A DNA stretch of 64,000 bases from an uncultured Pelagibacteraceae bacterium (GTDB lineage Bacteria; Pseudomonadota; Alphaproteobacteria; Pelagibacterales; Pelagibacteraceae): NCBI GenBank assembly GCA_902623075.1, contig CACNSD010000003.1:47280-111279 (forward strand), written 5' to 3'. A program made the position numbers and the translations under genes. Below, piece after piece: positions 18,222 through 29,025 of this stretch. Numbering within the stretch: the stretch's first letter is position 1; the number at the start of each line of letters is the position of its first letter. A model generated the notes under the pieces. It made no database searches. It was given only the letters and a program-made list of their open reading frames with translations, and was not told the origin of the DNA.

Positions 18222-19133
18222 TTAATTATTAAATCTTAAACTTTTGTTTAAAATTTTACCTGTAAGAGTTTGAATATCTATTTTAATATTCTTGTTTAAT
18301 CTCATATCCTCGTTATTTTTCCAGATACCAGCTGCTAGATGCATAATTCCAATTTTATAGTTAGGTAAATAAGGCTCAATCCAAGTATCTTTTTCCTCAT
18401 CAAATTTTGGTAAAAGATTACTAGTGATCCAATTGCAATTTAAAGGAAGAAATTCGGTTTTAACGTTGTCAACGTACACAGACATATTCATAGCTAATTG
18501 TTCTGAACCAAATATCTCTCCAGCTTTGAGTGTTTGGTTTAAATTTTCCTGCCATGAATTCCAACACCTTGAATTTTTCTCTAATGAGAAAACACCGATA
18601 TTAATGTGTGGGGCAAAAGCTAACTTTCTTGCTTTTTCTAAACTTATATTAGATTTTAATGCGTGTTTAAAATTTTGAGACTTAATAATTGCTAGTTTTC
18701 CAAATATCCAATTAACTCTTGAAGTTATTTTATAGCCTGGTCCTATGGTTTGTGTAATCCCTAACTTGCCATCCTCACAAGCTTTAAAATATAGCTCTAC
18801 GGACTGCCAATCATTTACCCAGGCATCACAATCTATCCATAAATATTTTTCATAATTTGGAAAATATTTTGGTAAAAAAGCCCTAGATACTTGGCTTTTT
18901 AACCATTCTCGCCCCTTAATTTTACTATCAGGAACTTTTATATCCCACTCTGCTGATTTTATTTTATCTACTTTTGATGATAATTGTGATTTTTGATTAT
19001 CTGATAAACCAGCATCCAATATACAAATTGCAAAATCAGAACTTTCTTTAAATCTTTTAATTGAGTCTATAAGTTCATTTAATAAAGGGAAATAAGTTGA
19101 ATCGGCTAAAGATACAATGACATTTTTTTTCAT
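18222..19133 (-). CDS. GT8-like (GT-A fold) glycosyltransferase, acceptor unknown
   Basis: The 303-residue protein begins NVIVSLADSTYFPLLNELIDSI, has a central YLWIDCDAWV with the DxD-type metal motif near residue 100, and later PHINIGVFSLEK and SEQLAMNMSVY, in the order seen in family 8 and related retaining glycosyltransferases. It has no signal peptide and no clear membrane helix, so it is cytoplasmic or peripheral. It starts in an overlap with pssA. Whether it modifies lipid, LPS or protein cannot be told; the placement next to phospholipid synthesis genes hints at the envelope. Confidence 0.7.
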   Translation of the reverse strand: MKKNVIVSLADSTYFPLLNELIDSIKRFKESSDFAICILDAGLSDNQKSQLSSKVDKIKSAEWDIKVPDSKIKGREWLKSQVSRAFLPKYFPNYEKYLWIDCDAWVNDWQSVELYFKACEDGKLGITQTIGPGYKITSRVNWIFGKLAIIKSQNFKHALKSNISLEKARKLAFAPHINIGVFSLEKNSRCWNSWQENLNQTLKAGEIFGSEQLAMNMSVYVDNVKTEFLPLNCNWITSNLLPKFDEEKDTWIEPYLPNYKIGIMHLAAGIWKNNEDMRLNKNIKIDIQTLTGKILNKSLRFNN

Positions 19134-19942
19134 TATAAAATATCTTCAAGATCATCATCTTCATCTTTATAATTCTGATCTTCATTTTGTTTTTTTAATT
19201 TTTGATAATGAAAAAAACTAATTGGAAGCATTCCTAAATATATAATCACACTTATAGAGATAACATTAAAAGGATAAATAAGAAGTAATCCAAAAAACAA
19301 CACTATTCCAAACAATAGAAAAATTGTTGCTTTTCTTTGAATAACAATTTTTTTAAATGAGTAACTTGGAAATTTACTGATCAATAGCAAGGATGTTACA
19401 ATAAAAAAAAGTGGAACAATTATGTCGAAATTAATATTTATAAAATTAAAACTTGTTAGACTAAATATCAATGGAGTTAAAACTAGAATACCACCTGCAG
19501 GAGATGGAACTCCCTCAAAAAAATTGTCTCTCCAAGAAGGTGCTTGGCCTGTATTAACATTAAAGCGAGCCAATCTTAATGCTACACAAATTACATAAAT
19601 TAAACATAATAACCATCCAAATCTTCCTAATGTGTTTAATTTCCAAAAATACATAATAAAAGCTGGAGCTACTCCAAAACTTATCATGTCAGTAAGAGAA
19701 TCTAACTCTTTACCTACTTTTGATGTCCCTTTGATTAATCTTGCTATTCTTCCATCTAATCCATCTATAAGAGCAGCAAACATAATTGCTATAATTGCAA
19801 ACTCAAATTTTCCATCTAATGCAAACCTTATTGATGTCAAACCAATACAAACTCCAATAAGAGTTAGCATGTTCGGTAGAATTACTCTTGCGTTAGCTTT
19901 TTTGTCTGTAACAATTTTTAAATTGTTTTTTGGTTGTTCCAT
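19133..19942 (-). CDS. pssA: CDP-diacylglycerol-serine O-phosphatidyltransferase
   Basis: The 269-residue inner-membrane enzyme carries the CDP-alcohol phosphotransferase motif as DGLDGRIARL followed by G and the two aspartates in KELDSLTDMISFG (residues about 60-90), within six or more hydrophobic helices. It makes phosphatidylserine from CDP-diacylglycerol and serine. It ends in a charged EDQNYKDEDDDLEDIL tail. It lies three bases after psd on the same strand, so the two steps to phosphatidylethanolamine are encoded together. Confidence 0.95.
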   Translation of the reverse strand: MEQPKNNLKIVTDKKANARVILPNMLTLIGVCIGLTSIRFALDGKFEFAIIAIMFAALIDGLDGRIARLIKGTSKVGKELDSLTDMISFGVAPAFIMYFWKLNTLGRFGWLLCLIYVICVALRLARFNVNTGQAPSWRDNFFEGVPSPAGGILVLTPLIFSLTSFNFININFDIIVPLFFIVTSLLLISKFPSYSFKKIVIQRKATIFLLFGIVLFFGLLLIYPFNVISISVIIYLGMLPISFFHYQKLKKQNEDQNYKDEDDDLEDIL

Positions 19943-19945
19943 AAA

Positions 19946-20593
19946 TTAATTTTTAGCTAGCAGTGTTTCTCCTGATATAGCTGTTTGACCAACTTTAACT
20001 AGTGGTTCATAATTTTCATAATAAACATCAGCTCTACTGCCAAATCTAATCATTCCAATTCTATCACCTTGGCTCAGCTCTTGATTTTTATTTGTCTCAC
20101 AAACAATTCTTCTTGCAACTAAACCTGCAATTTGAACAACTATAATATTGTTGCCATGTTTGTCTTTAATATTATAATAGTTTCTCTCATTATCTTCACT
20201 TGCTTTATCTAAAGATGCATTCAAAAATTTTCCTGGTTTATACAAAATTTCTTCGACTACACCTGAGCAAGGTGTTCTATTAACGTGACAGTCAAAGACA
20301 TTCATGAATATACTAATTTTTTTAAATTTTTGATTTTCTAGTCCAAGCTCTTTTGGGCCATCTACTTCCTCAACTTTAATTACTTCTCCATCGGCTGGAC
20401 TAACAAGGAAACTGTCATCACCTATAATTATTCTCTCAGGATCCCTAAAAAAATAATAAACCCAAATAGTTAATAACAAACCAATTAAACCTAGAAAATT
20501 GTTAATGATTAAAAAAATGACAGTTATGAATACAGCTATAACGATAAACTTGTATCCTTCTGTATGGATCTTTGGAAATATCTTACTAAACAT
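19946..20593 (-). CDS. psd: Phosphatidylserine decarboxylase (short form)
   Basis: The 215-residue proenzyme has two N-terminal hydrophobic segments, SPADGEVIKVEEVDG, FMNVFDCHVNRTPCSGVVEEI and, near the C-terminus, MIRFGSRADVYY, whose Gly-Ser bond is the self-cleavage site that creates the pyruvoyl group. This matches the short type II form rather than the longer E. coli form. It makes phosphatidylethanolamine. It is divergent from icd with 76 bases between the starts. Confidence 0.94.
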   Translation of the reverse strand: MFSKIFPKIHTEGYKFIVIAVFITVIFLIINNFLGLIGLLLTIWVYYFFRDPERIIIGDDSFLVSPADGEVIKVEEVDGPKELGLENQKFKKISIFMNVFDCHVNRTPCSGVVEEILYKPGKFLNASLDKASEDNERNYYNIKDKHGNNIIVVQIAGLVARRIVCETNKNQELSQGDRIGMIRFGSRADVYYENYEPLVKVGQTAISGETLLAKN

Positions 20594-20669
20594 ATTCTTC
20601 TATTTGCTAAATTTCGATTAATATGTATATAAAATGATCAAATTCAATTAATAAGATAATTTTTATTTA

Positions 20670-21884
20670 ATGAGCAAAATCAAGGTAAAAAACCCAGTAG
20701 TTGAGCTGGATGGTGATGAAATGACCCGAATTATATGGGAGTTTATAAAAAACAAACTAATCCTTCCATATTTAGATCTAGGGATTGAATACTATGATCT
20801 AGGCATGAAAAGTAGAGATAATACTGATGATCAAATCACAATAGACTCTGCAAATGCAATCAAAAAAATTGGCGTTGGGATAAAGTGTGCAACGATTACC
20901 CCTGATGAAGCAAGAGTAGAAGAATTTGATTTAAAAAAAATGTGGAGATCTCCTAACGGAACTATAAGAAATATAATTGGAGGAACAGTTTTCAGAGAAC
21001 CAATTATTTGTAAAAATATTCCTAAACTTGTTCCCTCTTGGACTGATCCAGTGATTATTGGAAGACATGCATTTGGTGATCAATACAGAGCAACAGATTT
21101 TAAAGTTCCTGGAAAAGGAAAAATGGAAGTCAAATGGACATCAGAGGACGGAAAAGATGAAATTAAATATGAGGTTTTTAATTTTACTGGCCCTGGTGTT
21201 GCTTTATCAATGTATAATTTAGATAAGTCTATTGAAGACTTTGCAAGATCTTGTTTCAGTTATGGGTTAATTAAAAAATGGCCTGTTTATATGTCAACTA
21301 AAAATACAATTCTAAAGCAATATGATGGAAGATTTAAAGATATTTTCCAAGAAGTTTTTGACAAAGAATACAAAAGTGAATTTGAAAAAAACAATTTAAC
21401 TTACGAACATAGATTAATTGATGACATGGTAGCCTGTGCAATGAAGTGGAGTGGTAAATATATTTGGGCTTGTAAAAATTACGATGGAGACGTGCAATCA
21501 GATACTATGGCTCAAGGTTATGGGTCTTTGGGATTAATGACAAGTACATTATTAACTCCAGATGGAAAAGTGATGGAAGCAGAAGCTGCACATGGAACAG
21601 TAACTAGACATTACAGAATGCATCAAGAAGGTAAAGAAACTTCAACAAACCCTATTGCATCTATTTTTGCTTGGTCAAGAGGATTGGCACACAGAGGTAA
21701 GCTAGATGGCAATGAGGAATTAATTAAATTTGCACAAACACTTGAAAAAGTTTGTATTGAATGTGTAGAAAGTGGGTCGATGACAAAAGATTTAGCAATC
21801 CTTGTTGGTCCAAATAGTAAATTTTTAACTACAAATCAATTTCTAGATGAAATTGATGGTAATTTAAAAAGAAAATTAAATTAA
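20670..21884 (+). CDS. icd: NADP-dependent isocitrate dehydrogenase (dimeric, eukaryote-like subfamily)
   Basis: The 404-residue TCA enzyme shows [20 protein letters not shown] at the start, [21 protein letters not shown], the substrate arginine and the signature [19 protein letters not shown], then [12 protein letters not shown]. This is the subfamily shared by eukaryotic cytosolic enzymes and many alphaproteobacteria. It oxidises isocitrate to 2-oxoglutarate with formation of NADPH. Its last nine bases overlap the end of the convergent alaS. Confidence 0.97.
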   Translation: MSKIKVKNPVVELDGDEMTRIIWEFIKNKLILPYLDLGIEYYDLGMKSRDNTDDQITIDSANAIKKIGVGIKCATITPDEARVEEFDLKKMWRSPNGTIRNIIGGTVFREPIICKNIPKLVPSWTDPVIIGRHAFGDQYRATDFKVPGKGKMEVKWTSEDGKDEIKYEVFNFTGPGVALSMYNLDKSIEDFARSCFSYGLIKKWPVYMSTKNTILKQYDGRFKDIFQEVFDKEYKSEFEKNNLTYEHRLIDDMVACAMKWSGKYIWACKNYDGDVQSDTMAQGYGSLGLMTSTLLTPDGKVMEAEAAHGTVTRHYRMHQEGKETSTNPIASIFAWSRGLAHRGKLDGNEELIKFAQTLEKVCIECVESGSMTKDLAILVGPNSKFLTTNQFLDEIDGNLKRKLN

Positions 21885-24542
21885 ACTTTCAAGCTTTTCA
21901 AAAGCTTCTTCAATTTTTGATTGGTCTTGTCCACCTGCTTGGGCAAAGTCTTTTCTTCCACCACCACCTTTGCCTCCAATTATTTCAGATCCGACTTTAA
22001 CGAACTGAACTGCATCAAATTTACCTGTTAAATTATCAGTTACTCCAACTGCTAATCCAACTTTGTCATCCTTGCTTGCAAAAACAATTACTATTCCTTC
22101 TGTAAGTTCTTTTTTTCCGTTATCTACTAATTTTCTTAAATCTTTAGGAGGTAAATCTTGAACTTTTTGAAGTCTGACTTTTGTATTGTTAATAACTTTG
22201 TCGTTAATAATGTTTTTTGTTTTATCTTCTAAAACATTTTTGACATTTAATTGTTCTAATTGTCTAGAAAGATCTTTTATAGATCCTTTTAAATCTTTAT
22301 TTTCAAGATTTGGTTTTCCACCTAATTTAATGATTTTAGAAGAAAGCTCTTTAATCATTTCCTCATCCTTTTGAACAGATAATGACGATAGTTTTTCTTT
22401 ATTTTGCATATAATCTTCAAGCTGTTTATCTCTCAGAGCCTCTACTCTTCTAACACCTGCAGCAATTGATGATTGGCTAATTGTTTTAAATTTACCAATA
22501 TCACCAGTGTTTTTAACGTGGGTTCCACCACAAAGTTCTGTTGAAAAATATGTATTTTCCTCTTTACCCATTGAAACTACTCGCACTTCATCACCATACT
22601 TCTCACCAAAGAAAGCTAGCGCTCCCTTTTCTATAGCTGCTTTTGGGGTCATAATTCTTGTTGTTACTTCAGTCCTACTAGCAACGTAATCATTAACTAT
22701 TTTGTCAATTTTTACCAATTCATCATTTGTTATTGGTTTCATATGGCTAAAATCAAACCTTAAACGATCTGGTGCAACAAGTGAGCCTTTTTGCATAACA
22801 TGTTTACCTAGAGTTCTTCTTAAAGACTCATGTAATAAATGTGTAGCTGAATGATATGCCTTTAGATTATCTCTTCTTTCTTCGTCAATCTTCATTTCAA
22901 CAACGTCATTAATCTTGATTTCTCCGTTTTTCAAAGTTCCATAATGAACAAATAAATCACCAAGTTGTTTTTGCGTATCTCTTACTTCAAATATAAAATC
23001 TCCTACTGAAATTTTTCCTGTATCACCTAGCTGACCTCCTGACTCACCATAAAAAGGTGTTTGATTAGTTACAATGGCACCCTCTTCTTTTGCTAATAAT
23101 TTTTCTGTTTCTTTGTTATCTTTTACAATTGATAAAATAACTCCTTCAGATCGATTAAACTCGTAACCTAAAAATTCTGTTGGACCAACTTTATCTTTTA
23201 TACCAAACCAAATTTGTTCTTGTGAGCTATCACCAGAACCTTTCCAATTTTTTTTAGCAAGTTCTTTACTTTTTTTCATTAGTTCATCAAATTTATTTTG
23301 ATCAACTGTTAAAGATTTATTTTTTAAAATGTCTTCTGTTAAATCTAATGGGAAACCATATGTATCGTATAATTTAAATGCTATGTCTCCTGGTAAAACT
23401 TTGTCTATCTTATCTATTTCTTCATTTAAAATTTTTATTCCTCTATCAAGTAATACTAAAAATTTTTCCTCTTCCATTTTTAAAGTTTCTTTAATTAGAG
23501 TTTCTGATCTCTCTAGCTCAGGATAGTTAGCTTTCATTTCTTCTTTAAGAGAATCAAAAATTTTATTAAAAACTGGTTCTTTAGAGCCAAGTAAATGAGA
23601 ATGCCTCATTCCTCTTCTCATAATTCTTCTAAGCACATATCCTCTTCCTTCATTAGATGGAAGTACTCCTTCTGCTAAGAGAAATGAACTTGCTCTTAAG
23701 TGATCCGCAATTACTCTAAAGCTTGAAATATTATTTTCACTCAATTTAACTTTTGTAAATTCTGATATTGAGCCAATTAATTTTTTAAAATGATCTGTTT
23801 CATAATTATCATGTGTGCTCTGCAACAAAGCTGCTATTCTTTCTAAACCCATTCCAGTATCTACTGATGGTTTGGGAAGATCAATTCTTTTGTCTTTTGT
23901 AACTTGTTCAAATTGCATGAAGACTAAATTCCAAATTTCTATAAATCTGTCTCCATCTTCATCTTTAGTACCAGGTAATCCTCCTGGCAAATGATCCCCA
24001 TGATCAAAAAAGATTTCAGAGCAAGGTCCACACGGACCAGTCTCACCCATAGACCAAAAATTATCAGAAGTTGCTATCCTGATAATTCTATCATCGCTAA
24101 AACCCGCTATTTTCTTCCAAAAATTGAATGCTTCATCATCCTCATGAAATACAGTTACATAAAGTCTGTTTTTATCTATTCCAAAGTCTTTGGTTATTAA
24201 ATCCCAGGCATAATGAATTGCTTGCTCTTTAAAATAATCACCAAAAGAAAAATTTCCTAACATCTCAAAGAACGTATGATGTCTTGGTGTGTAACCAACA
24301 TTCTCTAGGTCATTATGCTTTCCACCTGCCCTCACACATTTTTGTGAAGTTGTCGCTCTCACGTAATCTCTTTTTTCTAATCCAGTGAAGACATTTTTAA
24401 ATTGAACCATTCCTGAATTGGCAAACATTAAAGTAGGATCATTATTTGGAACCAGATTGCTGGATTCCACAATCTTATGATCGTTCTTTTCAAAATACTT
24501 TAAGAAAGTATTTCTTATTTCATTGAGTGTTTTGTCTGCCAT
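21876..24542 (-). CDS. alaS: Alanyl-tRNA synthetase
   Basis: The 888-residue protein is full length. It has the class II catalytic core starting [35 protein letters not shown] and [12 protein letters not shown], the editing domain with [12 protein letters not shown] and [13 protein letters not shown] zinc/editing motifs, and the C-Ala end [16 protein letters not shown]. It charges tRNA-Ala and clears mischarged serine and glycine. It lies downstream of recA but is separated from it by a hairpin terminator. Confidence 0.98.
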   Translation of the reverse strand: MADKTLNEIRNTFLKYFEKNDHKIVESSNLVPNNDPTLMFANSGMVQFKNVFTGLEKRDYVRATTSQKCVRAGGKHNDLENVGYTPRHHTFFEMLGNFSFGDYFKEQAIHYAWDLITKDFGIDKNRLYVTVFHEDDEAFNFWKKIAGFSDDRIIRIATSDNFWSMGETGPCGPCSEIFFDHGDHLPGGLPGTKDEDGDRFIEIWNLVFMQFEQVTKDKRIDLPKPSVDTGMGLERIAALLQSTHDNYETDHFKKLIGSISEFTKVKLSENNISSFRVIADHLRASSFLLAEGVLPSNEGRGYVLRRIMRRGMRHSHLLGSKEPVFNKIFDSLKEEMKANYPELERSETLIKETLKMEEEKFLVLLDRGIKILNEEIDKIDKVLPGDIAFKLYDTYGFPLDLTEDILKNKSLTVDQNKFDELMKKSKELAKKNWKGSGDSSQEQIWFGIKDKVGPTEFLGYEFNRSEGVILSIVKDNKETEKLLAKEEGAIVTNQTPFYGESGGQLGDTGKISVGDFIFEVRDTQKQLGDLFVHYGTLKNGEIKINDVVEMKIDEERRDNLKAYHSATHLLHESLRRTLGKHVMQKGSLVAPDRLRFDFSHMKPITNDELVKIDKIVNDYVASRTEVTTRIMTPKAAIEKGALAFFGEKYGDEVRVVSMGKEENTYFSTELCGGTHVKNTGDIGKFKTISQSSIAAGVRRVEALRDKQLEDYMQNKEKLSSLSVQKDEEMIKELSSKIIKLGGKPNLENKDLKGSIKDLSRQLEQLNVKNVLEDKTKNIINDKVINNTKVRLQKVQDLPPKDLRKLVDNGKKELTEGIVIVFASKDDKVGLAVGVTDNLTGKFDAVQFVKVGSEIIGGKGGGGRKDFAQAGGQDQSKIEEAFEKLESLI

Positions 24543-24588
24543 ATTTTTAAAATACAGCTTTTTTATTCTATGTCTAGATACTGAAGGG

Positions 24589-24617
24589 AAAAAAGGCGCT
24601 TATATTAAGCGCCTTTT
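24589..24617 (-). terminator. Rho-independent terminator after recA
   Basis: AAAAGGCGCTTA (24591-24602) and TAAGCGCCTTTT (24606-24617) form a 12-base-pair perfect stem. On the minus strand it runs into a T6 tract before CCC. It sits 18 bases after the recA stop and before the alaS start, so it ends the recA message. Confidence 0.9.
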
Positions 24618-24635
24618 ATTAATAAAGATGACCTA

Positions 24636-25790
24636 TTAATTCTTTTTAGATGGAGGAGTAGCTTCCGCTTTGTCAGCCTCTTCTTTTTCAGCTACTTTCT
24701 TTTCTTTTTCTAATTTTTCAGGATCAATTGGATTTCCTTCTATTTTCTTAGAAATCACACCCGCTTTTTCTCTAATTGCCATTTCAATTTCTGCAGCAAC
24801 TTTAGGATTTTGAGCTAGATAAGTCTTAGCATTTTCTCTACCTTGACCAATCTTCTCTCCTTTGTAAGCATACCAAGCACCTGATTTTTCAATTATATCT
24901 GCTTTTGAACCAAGATCGACTAGTTCACCCATCTTGCTAATTCCTCTTCCATACATCAAGTCAAATTCAACAACTTTAAATGGTGGTGCTACTTTATTCT
25001 TAACTACTTTCACTCTTGTAGAGTTACCAATAATTTCATCTTTATCTTTGATTGCACCAATTCTTCTAATATCCATTCTTACAGATGAGTAAAACTTAAG
25101 TGCATTACCACCCGATGTTGTTTCTGGACTTCCAAACATAACTCCAATTTTCATTCTAATTTGATTAATGAAAATCATCATTGTGTTTGTGTTTGATATT
25201 GAACCTGTTAATTTTCTTAACGCCTGACTCATTAATCTTGATTGAAGACCAACATGATGATCTCCCATCTCACCTTCAATTTCAGCTTTAGGAGTTAAAG
25301 CTGCAACCGAGTCGATAACTATTACTGAAATAGAGCCTGATTTTACTAGTGTATCAGCGATTTCTAACGCTTGTTCACCAGTATCTGGTTGTGAAATTAA
25401 AAGTTCTTCTGTATTTACACCTAATTTTTTTGCATAAACTGGATCTAATGCATGCTCTGCATCAACGAATGCACAAATGCCTCCAGCTTTTTGAGCTTCA
25501 GCAACAACTTGTAACGCTAATGTTGTTTTACCCGATGACTCTGGTCCGTAAACTTCAATAATTCTTCCTTTTGGTAATCCACCTATACCTAAAGCTAAAT
25601 CAAGGCTTAAAGAACCTGTTGAAACAGACTCGATATCCATAGCTCTTTTTTCACCAAGCTTCATTACAGAACCTTTTCCAAAATTATCTGTAATCTGAGC
25701 TATTGCAGCGTCTAACGCTTTGTTCTTTTCTTTAACATCCATTTCTTGATCTTTAGTAGATTTAACTACTTTTAGGTTATTTTTCGTCAT
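24636..25790 (-). CDS. recA: Recombinase A
   Basis: The 384-residue protein has Walker [28 protein letters not shown], Walker [11 protein letters not shown], the DNA-binding loops around [19 protein letters not shown] and [25 protein letters not shown], and a charged C-terminal tail. It drives homologous recombination and stimulates LexA/UmuD self-cleavage. An AGAGG ribosome-binding site precedes the ATG, and a near-consensus alphaproteobacterial LexA box lies 50-64 bases upstream (25840-25854). Confidence 0.98.
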   Translation of the reverse strand: MTKNNLKVVKSTKDQEMDVKEKNKALDAAIAQITDNFGKGSVMKLGEKRAMDIESVSTGSLSLDLALGIGGLPKGRIIEVYGPESSGKTTLALQVVAEAQKAGGICAFVDAEHALDPVYAKKLGVNTEELLISQPDTGEQALEIADTLVKSGSISVIVIDSVAALTPKAEIEGEMGDHHVGLQSRLMSQALRKLTGSISNTNTMMIFINQIRMKIGVMFGSPETTSGGNALKFYSSVRMDIRRIGAIKDKDEIIGNSTRVKVVKNKVAPPFKVVEFDLMYGRGISKMGELVDLGSKADIIEKSGAWYAYKGEKIGQGRENAKTYLAQNPKVAAEIEMAIREKAGVISKKIEGNPIDPEKLEKEKKVAEKEEADKAEATPPSKKN

Positions 25791-25839
25791 TTTTTGCCTC
25801 TTTTTTTAAATTTTTTAACACTCGAATCATGGGATAAAT

Positions 25840-25854
25840 GTACACATTTTGTTC
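25840..25854 (-). promoter_or_regulatory. Probable LexA (SOS) box upstream of recA
   Basis: On the minus strand the sequence is GAAC-N7-GTAC (plus strand GTAC-N7-GTTC), seven of eight matches to the alphaproteobacterial LexA direct repeat GAAC-N7-GAAC / GTTC-N7-GTTC. Its placement 50-64 bases before recA, and an exact box before umuD in the same window, support it. LexA itself is not encoded in this window. Confidence 0.65.
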
Positions 25855-25897
25855 TCATTAGCAATATATTTATTTTTTTCCCAAAAAAGTCAAATAT

Positions 25898-27190
25898 TTA
25901 CTTAAGTTTTAGATACTGACTATTAAGAAGTCCTACCGCTTTCAACAAATTGTACTGAGCCATTAGGTAGTTTTTCTCAGAACTTGCTAAAGAAATTTGA
26001 GCAGAAAGTAATAATGAATTTGATTGGATAACATCAAGTGTTGTTCTTGATCCTCTTTCGTACTCAGCGGCAATTCCTTCATTTGCTATTTTAGCGGCAC
26101 TTACTTGTACTTTGACGGAATTTAAAAAGCTTTCTGAAGATTGTAAACTTGACCATGCACTTGCTACATTAGTTTCATTTGTTCTCACAGCATCATCTAA
26201 TAACAATCTTTTTCGAGTTGTTAGATTAGAATTTTTAATAATAGTTGAACGTTTTTTTCCACCTGAATAAAAAGGCCAACTAACAGTTGCTTTTAAAATA
26301 TCTTGTTCTTTTTCTTTAACAGTTGTGTTTAGGTCATCCGTATAATTTCTCTGCAATGATAATGATGCGGTTGGTTTTAAATCTGACTCTGAAATTGCTA
26401 AATCTTTTTCAGATTTTTCTAGATCTAATTTTGCAATCAAAATATCTGGATTATTCTGTTTAGATAAGTTTATAGCTTCATTTAAAGTAGATGGAATATT
26501 TACAATTGCATTAGAATTCTTTTCTAATTGATTTGGGTCACTTAATTTCCCAATTACGTTCTCATAATTAAGCTTACTAATTAGTAAATCACTTTTGGAT
26601 TTTGCAAACTGAGCTTGTGCTCCAGCAAGAGATGATTCTGATTGTGCAACATCAGTATTAGTAATTTGTCCTCTGTCTCTTCTAATTTTATCATTTTCAA
26701 CTTGTCTGATCAATAAATTTAGATTTTTTGAATTTATATCAAGTGTTTCTCTAGCTAAGATTAAATTTGCAAATGAATCTATGGCTTTATACAATATGTC
26801 TTGTTCTTTTTTTACTAGTTGTGCATTAGCAAGGTCTAAAGATGTTATTTTTTTTTGAAGTGTAAATTCTCTTCCATAATCTAATAATGTTTGTTCTAAC
26901 TTTATTGAAGTTGTGAATGGATCTACATCATTGATAGTAGCATCACCTCCGCTTTGATTAGTTAGCTTATTAGTATTTTCAAAACTTTTTGATCCACTAA
27001 GTGTTAAAGAAGGTTTGTAATCAGCCTTTGCAATATTTACATCTTCTTCCGATGCTTTGATATTTTCTCTCTCAGCGTTTAATTGAATATTGTTTTGATA
27101 GGTTTGATTTAATGCATCAAGTAAAGTAACTGCAAAAGAGTTACTAAAATAAAATATTGATGCAATTACAATTATGAATATTTTTTTCAT
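25898..27190 (-). CDS. tolC: TolC-family outer membrane efflux protein
   Basis: The 430-residue protein has a signal peptide (KKIFIIVIASIFYFSNSFA) and the repeated outer membrane factor architecture: long coiled-coil helices, paired DALNQTYQNNIQLNAERENIKA and NEAINLSKQNNPDILIAKLDLEKSE repeats, with the C-terminal EYERGSRTTLDVIQSNSLLLSAQISL motif. It forms the trimeric outer-membrane duct for tripartite exporters or type I secretion. No membrane fusion protein or pump is adjacent. It overlaps the upstream glycerate kinase-like gene by four bases. Confidence 0.92.
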   Translation of the reverse strand: MKKIFIIVIASIFYFSNSFAVTLLDALNQTYQNNIQLNAERENIKASEEDVNIAKADYKPSLTLSGSKSFENTNKLTNQSGGDATINDVDPFTTSIKLEQTLLDYGREFTLQKKITSLDLANAQLVKKEQDILYKAIDSFANLILARETLDINSKNLNLLIRQVENDKIRRDRGQITNTDVAQSESSLAGAQAQFAKSKSDLLISKLNYENVIGKLSDPNQLEKNSNAIVNIPSTLNEAINLSKQNNPDILIAKLDLEKSEKDLAISESDLKPTASLSLQRNYTDDLNTTVKEKEQDILKATVSWPFYSGGKKRSTIIKNSNLTTRKRLLLDDAVRTNETNVASAWSSLQSSESFLNSVKVQVSAAKIANEGIAAEYERGSRTTLDVIQSNSLLLSAQISLASSEKNYLMAQYNLLKAVGLLNSQYLKLK

Positions 27191-28116
27191 TTTGATTTAT
27201 ATACAGCAGTTTTAATTTGATGGTTACTGTTTAAATTTAAAATTATTGATGCATATTTTGGCATTTTTTTAAACATATTTTGGGTAATTCTTTGGTATGT
27301 TTGCATAAAATTAATCACATCTCCTTTACTCATTATTTTATGAGTACTTTTTTTCTTTGTTTTTAACCATAGCTTATGTTCCTGCTTTAATCTCCATTTT
27401 TGTAGTAAACTAAAGTTTTTTGCTTTTAAATAAATCATACAATTTAACTGAGAATACAACTTTTTATACTTGGTTTTTAATTGCTGATTTACAAATTTTC
27501 TCCAAATGAGTTTTTGATCATTAGCTTTTTCCATAGAATTTATTGATTTTTTTAATGTCTTGTTAGTTTCTGGTCTTGCTCCAACACACCATCCCTCAAA
27601 AATAATAATATCTGGTCTTCTATTAATTTGGTTCCATTTATTTTTAGGAAATCTGTCATCAATTGCTTTATTAAAATTTGGTAATTTCAATTTTTTAAAT
27701 TTTTTAGCTTTAGATTTTTTAAAGAAATCTAACATCATATTAATATCATGAGTTCCGGGAACACCTCTGGTAATTAACATTGGATGTACTTTTTTTGATA
27801 AACCTATTCTTTCTTTTCTAGTTTTATAAAAATCATCAATGGAAATTTTAAATACTTTTAATTTAAAGTATTTTTCTAATATAATTTTTATTATTGAACT
27901 AATTGTTGTTTTGCCTGTACCTTGTCCTCCAGCTAATCCAACAAAGTAAGGTTTTTTATTATCTGCTTTTTTTGCAATCCAAAAACATATTGGAATTAAA
28001 AAATTTTTGACCATCTTCTCTTTATTGCCAAACTTTTCAGTTGAGGTTTCTTGTAATTTAATGAACTTAAAACAATCTTTTTTAACTTTCTTAAAACATT
28101 CTTCAGCTAATTTCAT
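27187..28116 (-). CDS. P-loop kinase of the D-glycerate 3-kinase (GLYK)/uridine kinase-like family
   Basis: I choose the ATG at 28116 (309 residues), because the longer frame from 28161 overlaps the upstream gene and adds nothing conserved. Motifs are the P-loop GLAGGQGTGKTTISS near residue 60, FKISIDDFYKTRKER, HPMLITRGVPGTHDINMML, a KLPNFNKAIDDRFP stretch and IIIFEGWCVGARP. This order matches plant and bacterial D-glycerate 3-kinases, which phosphorylate glycerate to 3-phosphoglycerate. That would help SAR11 use glycolate or glycerate carbon. The assignment to glycerate as substrate is by family resemblance only. The protein is very rich in lysine. Confidence 0.8.
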   Translation of the reverse strand: MKLAEECFKKVKKDCFKFIKLQETSTEKFGNKEKMVKNFLIPICFWIAKKADNKKPYFVGLAGGQGTGKTTISSIIKIILEKYFKLKVFKISIDDFYKTRKERIGLSKKVHPMLITRGVPGTHDINMMLDFFKKSKAKKFKKLKLPNFNKAIDDRFPKNKWNQINRRPDIIIFEGWCVGARPETNKTLKKSINSMEKANDQKLIWRKFVNQQLKTKYKKLYSQLNCMIYLKAKNFSLLQKWRLKQEHKLWLKTKKKSTHKIMSKGDVINFMQTYQRITQNMFKKMPKYASIILNLNSNHQIKTAVYKSK

Positions 28117-28123
28117 TGAACTT

Positions 28124-28489
28124 TTATTTTTCTTGATCCATTGGATGGTTGAGACCATCAAAGGAAGCTACTTCTTTTAAATCTTCTACTTTAACTTCAT
28201 CTACACATCCTAAATTAAATCCTGTCATTGCAGGTGCACTTCTAGGATTATGATGAGTATAAATTCCACATTCTATACAAAAATAATGATTTGCGACTTT
28301 AGTGTGATACTGGTAAAGTTTTAATTTATCTTCTCCCTTTGTAACTTTAAAATCTTCATTCTTAACCATGCCCATAGTTGCATTTTTTCTTTTACAAATT
28401 GAACAGTTACATCTTACAATTTTTGCTAATTCATTTATTGAAGATTTAATTTCTGCTTCAACTGCTCCACAATGACAATTTAGTTTCAT
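28124..28489 (-). CDS. GFA/CENP-V family zinc protein
   Basis: The 121-residue protein has the CENP-V/GFA zinc pattern: NCHCGAVEAEI at the start, VRCNCSICKRKNATMGMV, and HYFCIECGIYTHHNPRS, with seven or more cysteines placed to bind two zinc ions. The prototype is glutathione-dependent formaldehyde-activating enzyme, but most small members have no assigned reaction. It precedes the glycerate kinase-like gene by seven bases and follows the VOC protein by 12, forming a small minus-strand unit. Confidence 0.88.
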   Translation of the reverse strand: MKLNCHCGAVEAEIKSSINELAKIVRCNCSICKRKNATMGMVKNEDFKVTKGEDKLKLYQYHTKVANHYFCIECGIYTHHNPRSAPAMTGFNLGCVDEVKVEDLKEVASFDGLNHPMDQEK

Positions 28490-28501
28490 ATAACTCCTTT
28501 T

Positions 28502-28885
28502 TTATTTTAAAATATTTTTTGCTGCAATCTTATTTCCATCTAAGTCTCGGATATATCCATAGTAATTTCCATCTTTTCTTATACCTGGTGCTCCCTCATC
28601 TGTTGCTCCTTTCGAAATTGCAATCTCATAAAATTTTTCTACTGCTTCTTTAGACTCCGCTAACAGTGTTACTTGTGATCCATTACCTATAGTTGCTGGT
28701 TTACCATTAACTGGATTGGTTATATAAAATATTACTTTTTCAGGATCGCTTGAATGAGCATAACCAATATATTTTTCTGTAGTTAGTATTTTTTTTAACT
28801 TTAAAGGTTCAAATGCTGCATCATACAGCTCACTTGATTTTTTATAATCATTAGAACCAACCATTACAAAATCTAAAATACTCAT
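28502..28885 (-). CDS. VOC (glyoxalase/bleomycin-resistance) family protein
   Basis: I choose the ATG at 28885 (127 residues, MSILDFVMVGSNDYKKSSELYDAAF), since the extra 22 residues of the longer frame are not VOC-like. The single-domain VOC fold shows IGYAHSSDPEKVIFYITNP, GSQVTLLAESKEAVEKFYEIAISKGATDEGAPG and the C-terminal YYGYIRDLDGNKIAAK. Such proteins are often lactoylglutathione-lyase-like or of unknown function. Confidence 0.88.
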   Translation of the reverse strand: MSILDFVMVGSNDYKKSSELYDAAFEPLKLKKILTTEKYIGYAHSSDPEKVIFYITNPVNGKPATIGNGSQVTLLAESKEAVEKFYEIAISKGATDEGAPGIRKDGNYYGYIRDLDGNKIAAKNILK

Positions 28886-28941
28886 AATTAAATTAAAATT
28901 TATATAACTTAATAACCGACTTAAACTACTAGTGGTTGAAG

Positions 28942-28950
28942 TTATCCACA
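28942..28950 (+). promoter_or_regulatory. Perfect DnaA-box 9-mer in the VOC/umuD intergenic region
   Basis: TTATCCACA matches the strong DnaA box exactly and lies in the 187-base gap between the divergent VOC gene and umuD. No second box, DUE-like cluster or dnaA gene is seen nearby, so there is no support for a replication origin. A chance match is possible in 64 kb. Just downstream, TTTTGATTCAC and TTTTGATTCAG repeat in tandem at 28981-29002. Confidence 0.3.
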
Positions 28951-29025
28951 AGCATACAAAATGTAGTTTGGATGTTCACGTTTTGATTCACTTTTGATTC
29001 AGTTACAGACTCAAAATACAACCTC

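Noticed and set aside
21890..21907. Inverted repeat AAGCTTTTCAAAAGCTT near the icd/alaS convergent ends as a terminator
   Set aside because: It lies inside alaS coding sequence, has a weak AT-rich stem and no T-run in the right place.
28886..28951. N-terminal extension of the VOC protein to an ATG at 28951
   Set aside because: The 22 extra residues are serine-rich and not VOC-like, and would cover the DnaA-box region; the ATG at 28885 gives the normal family start.
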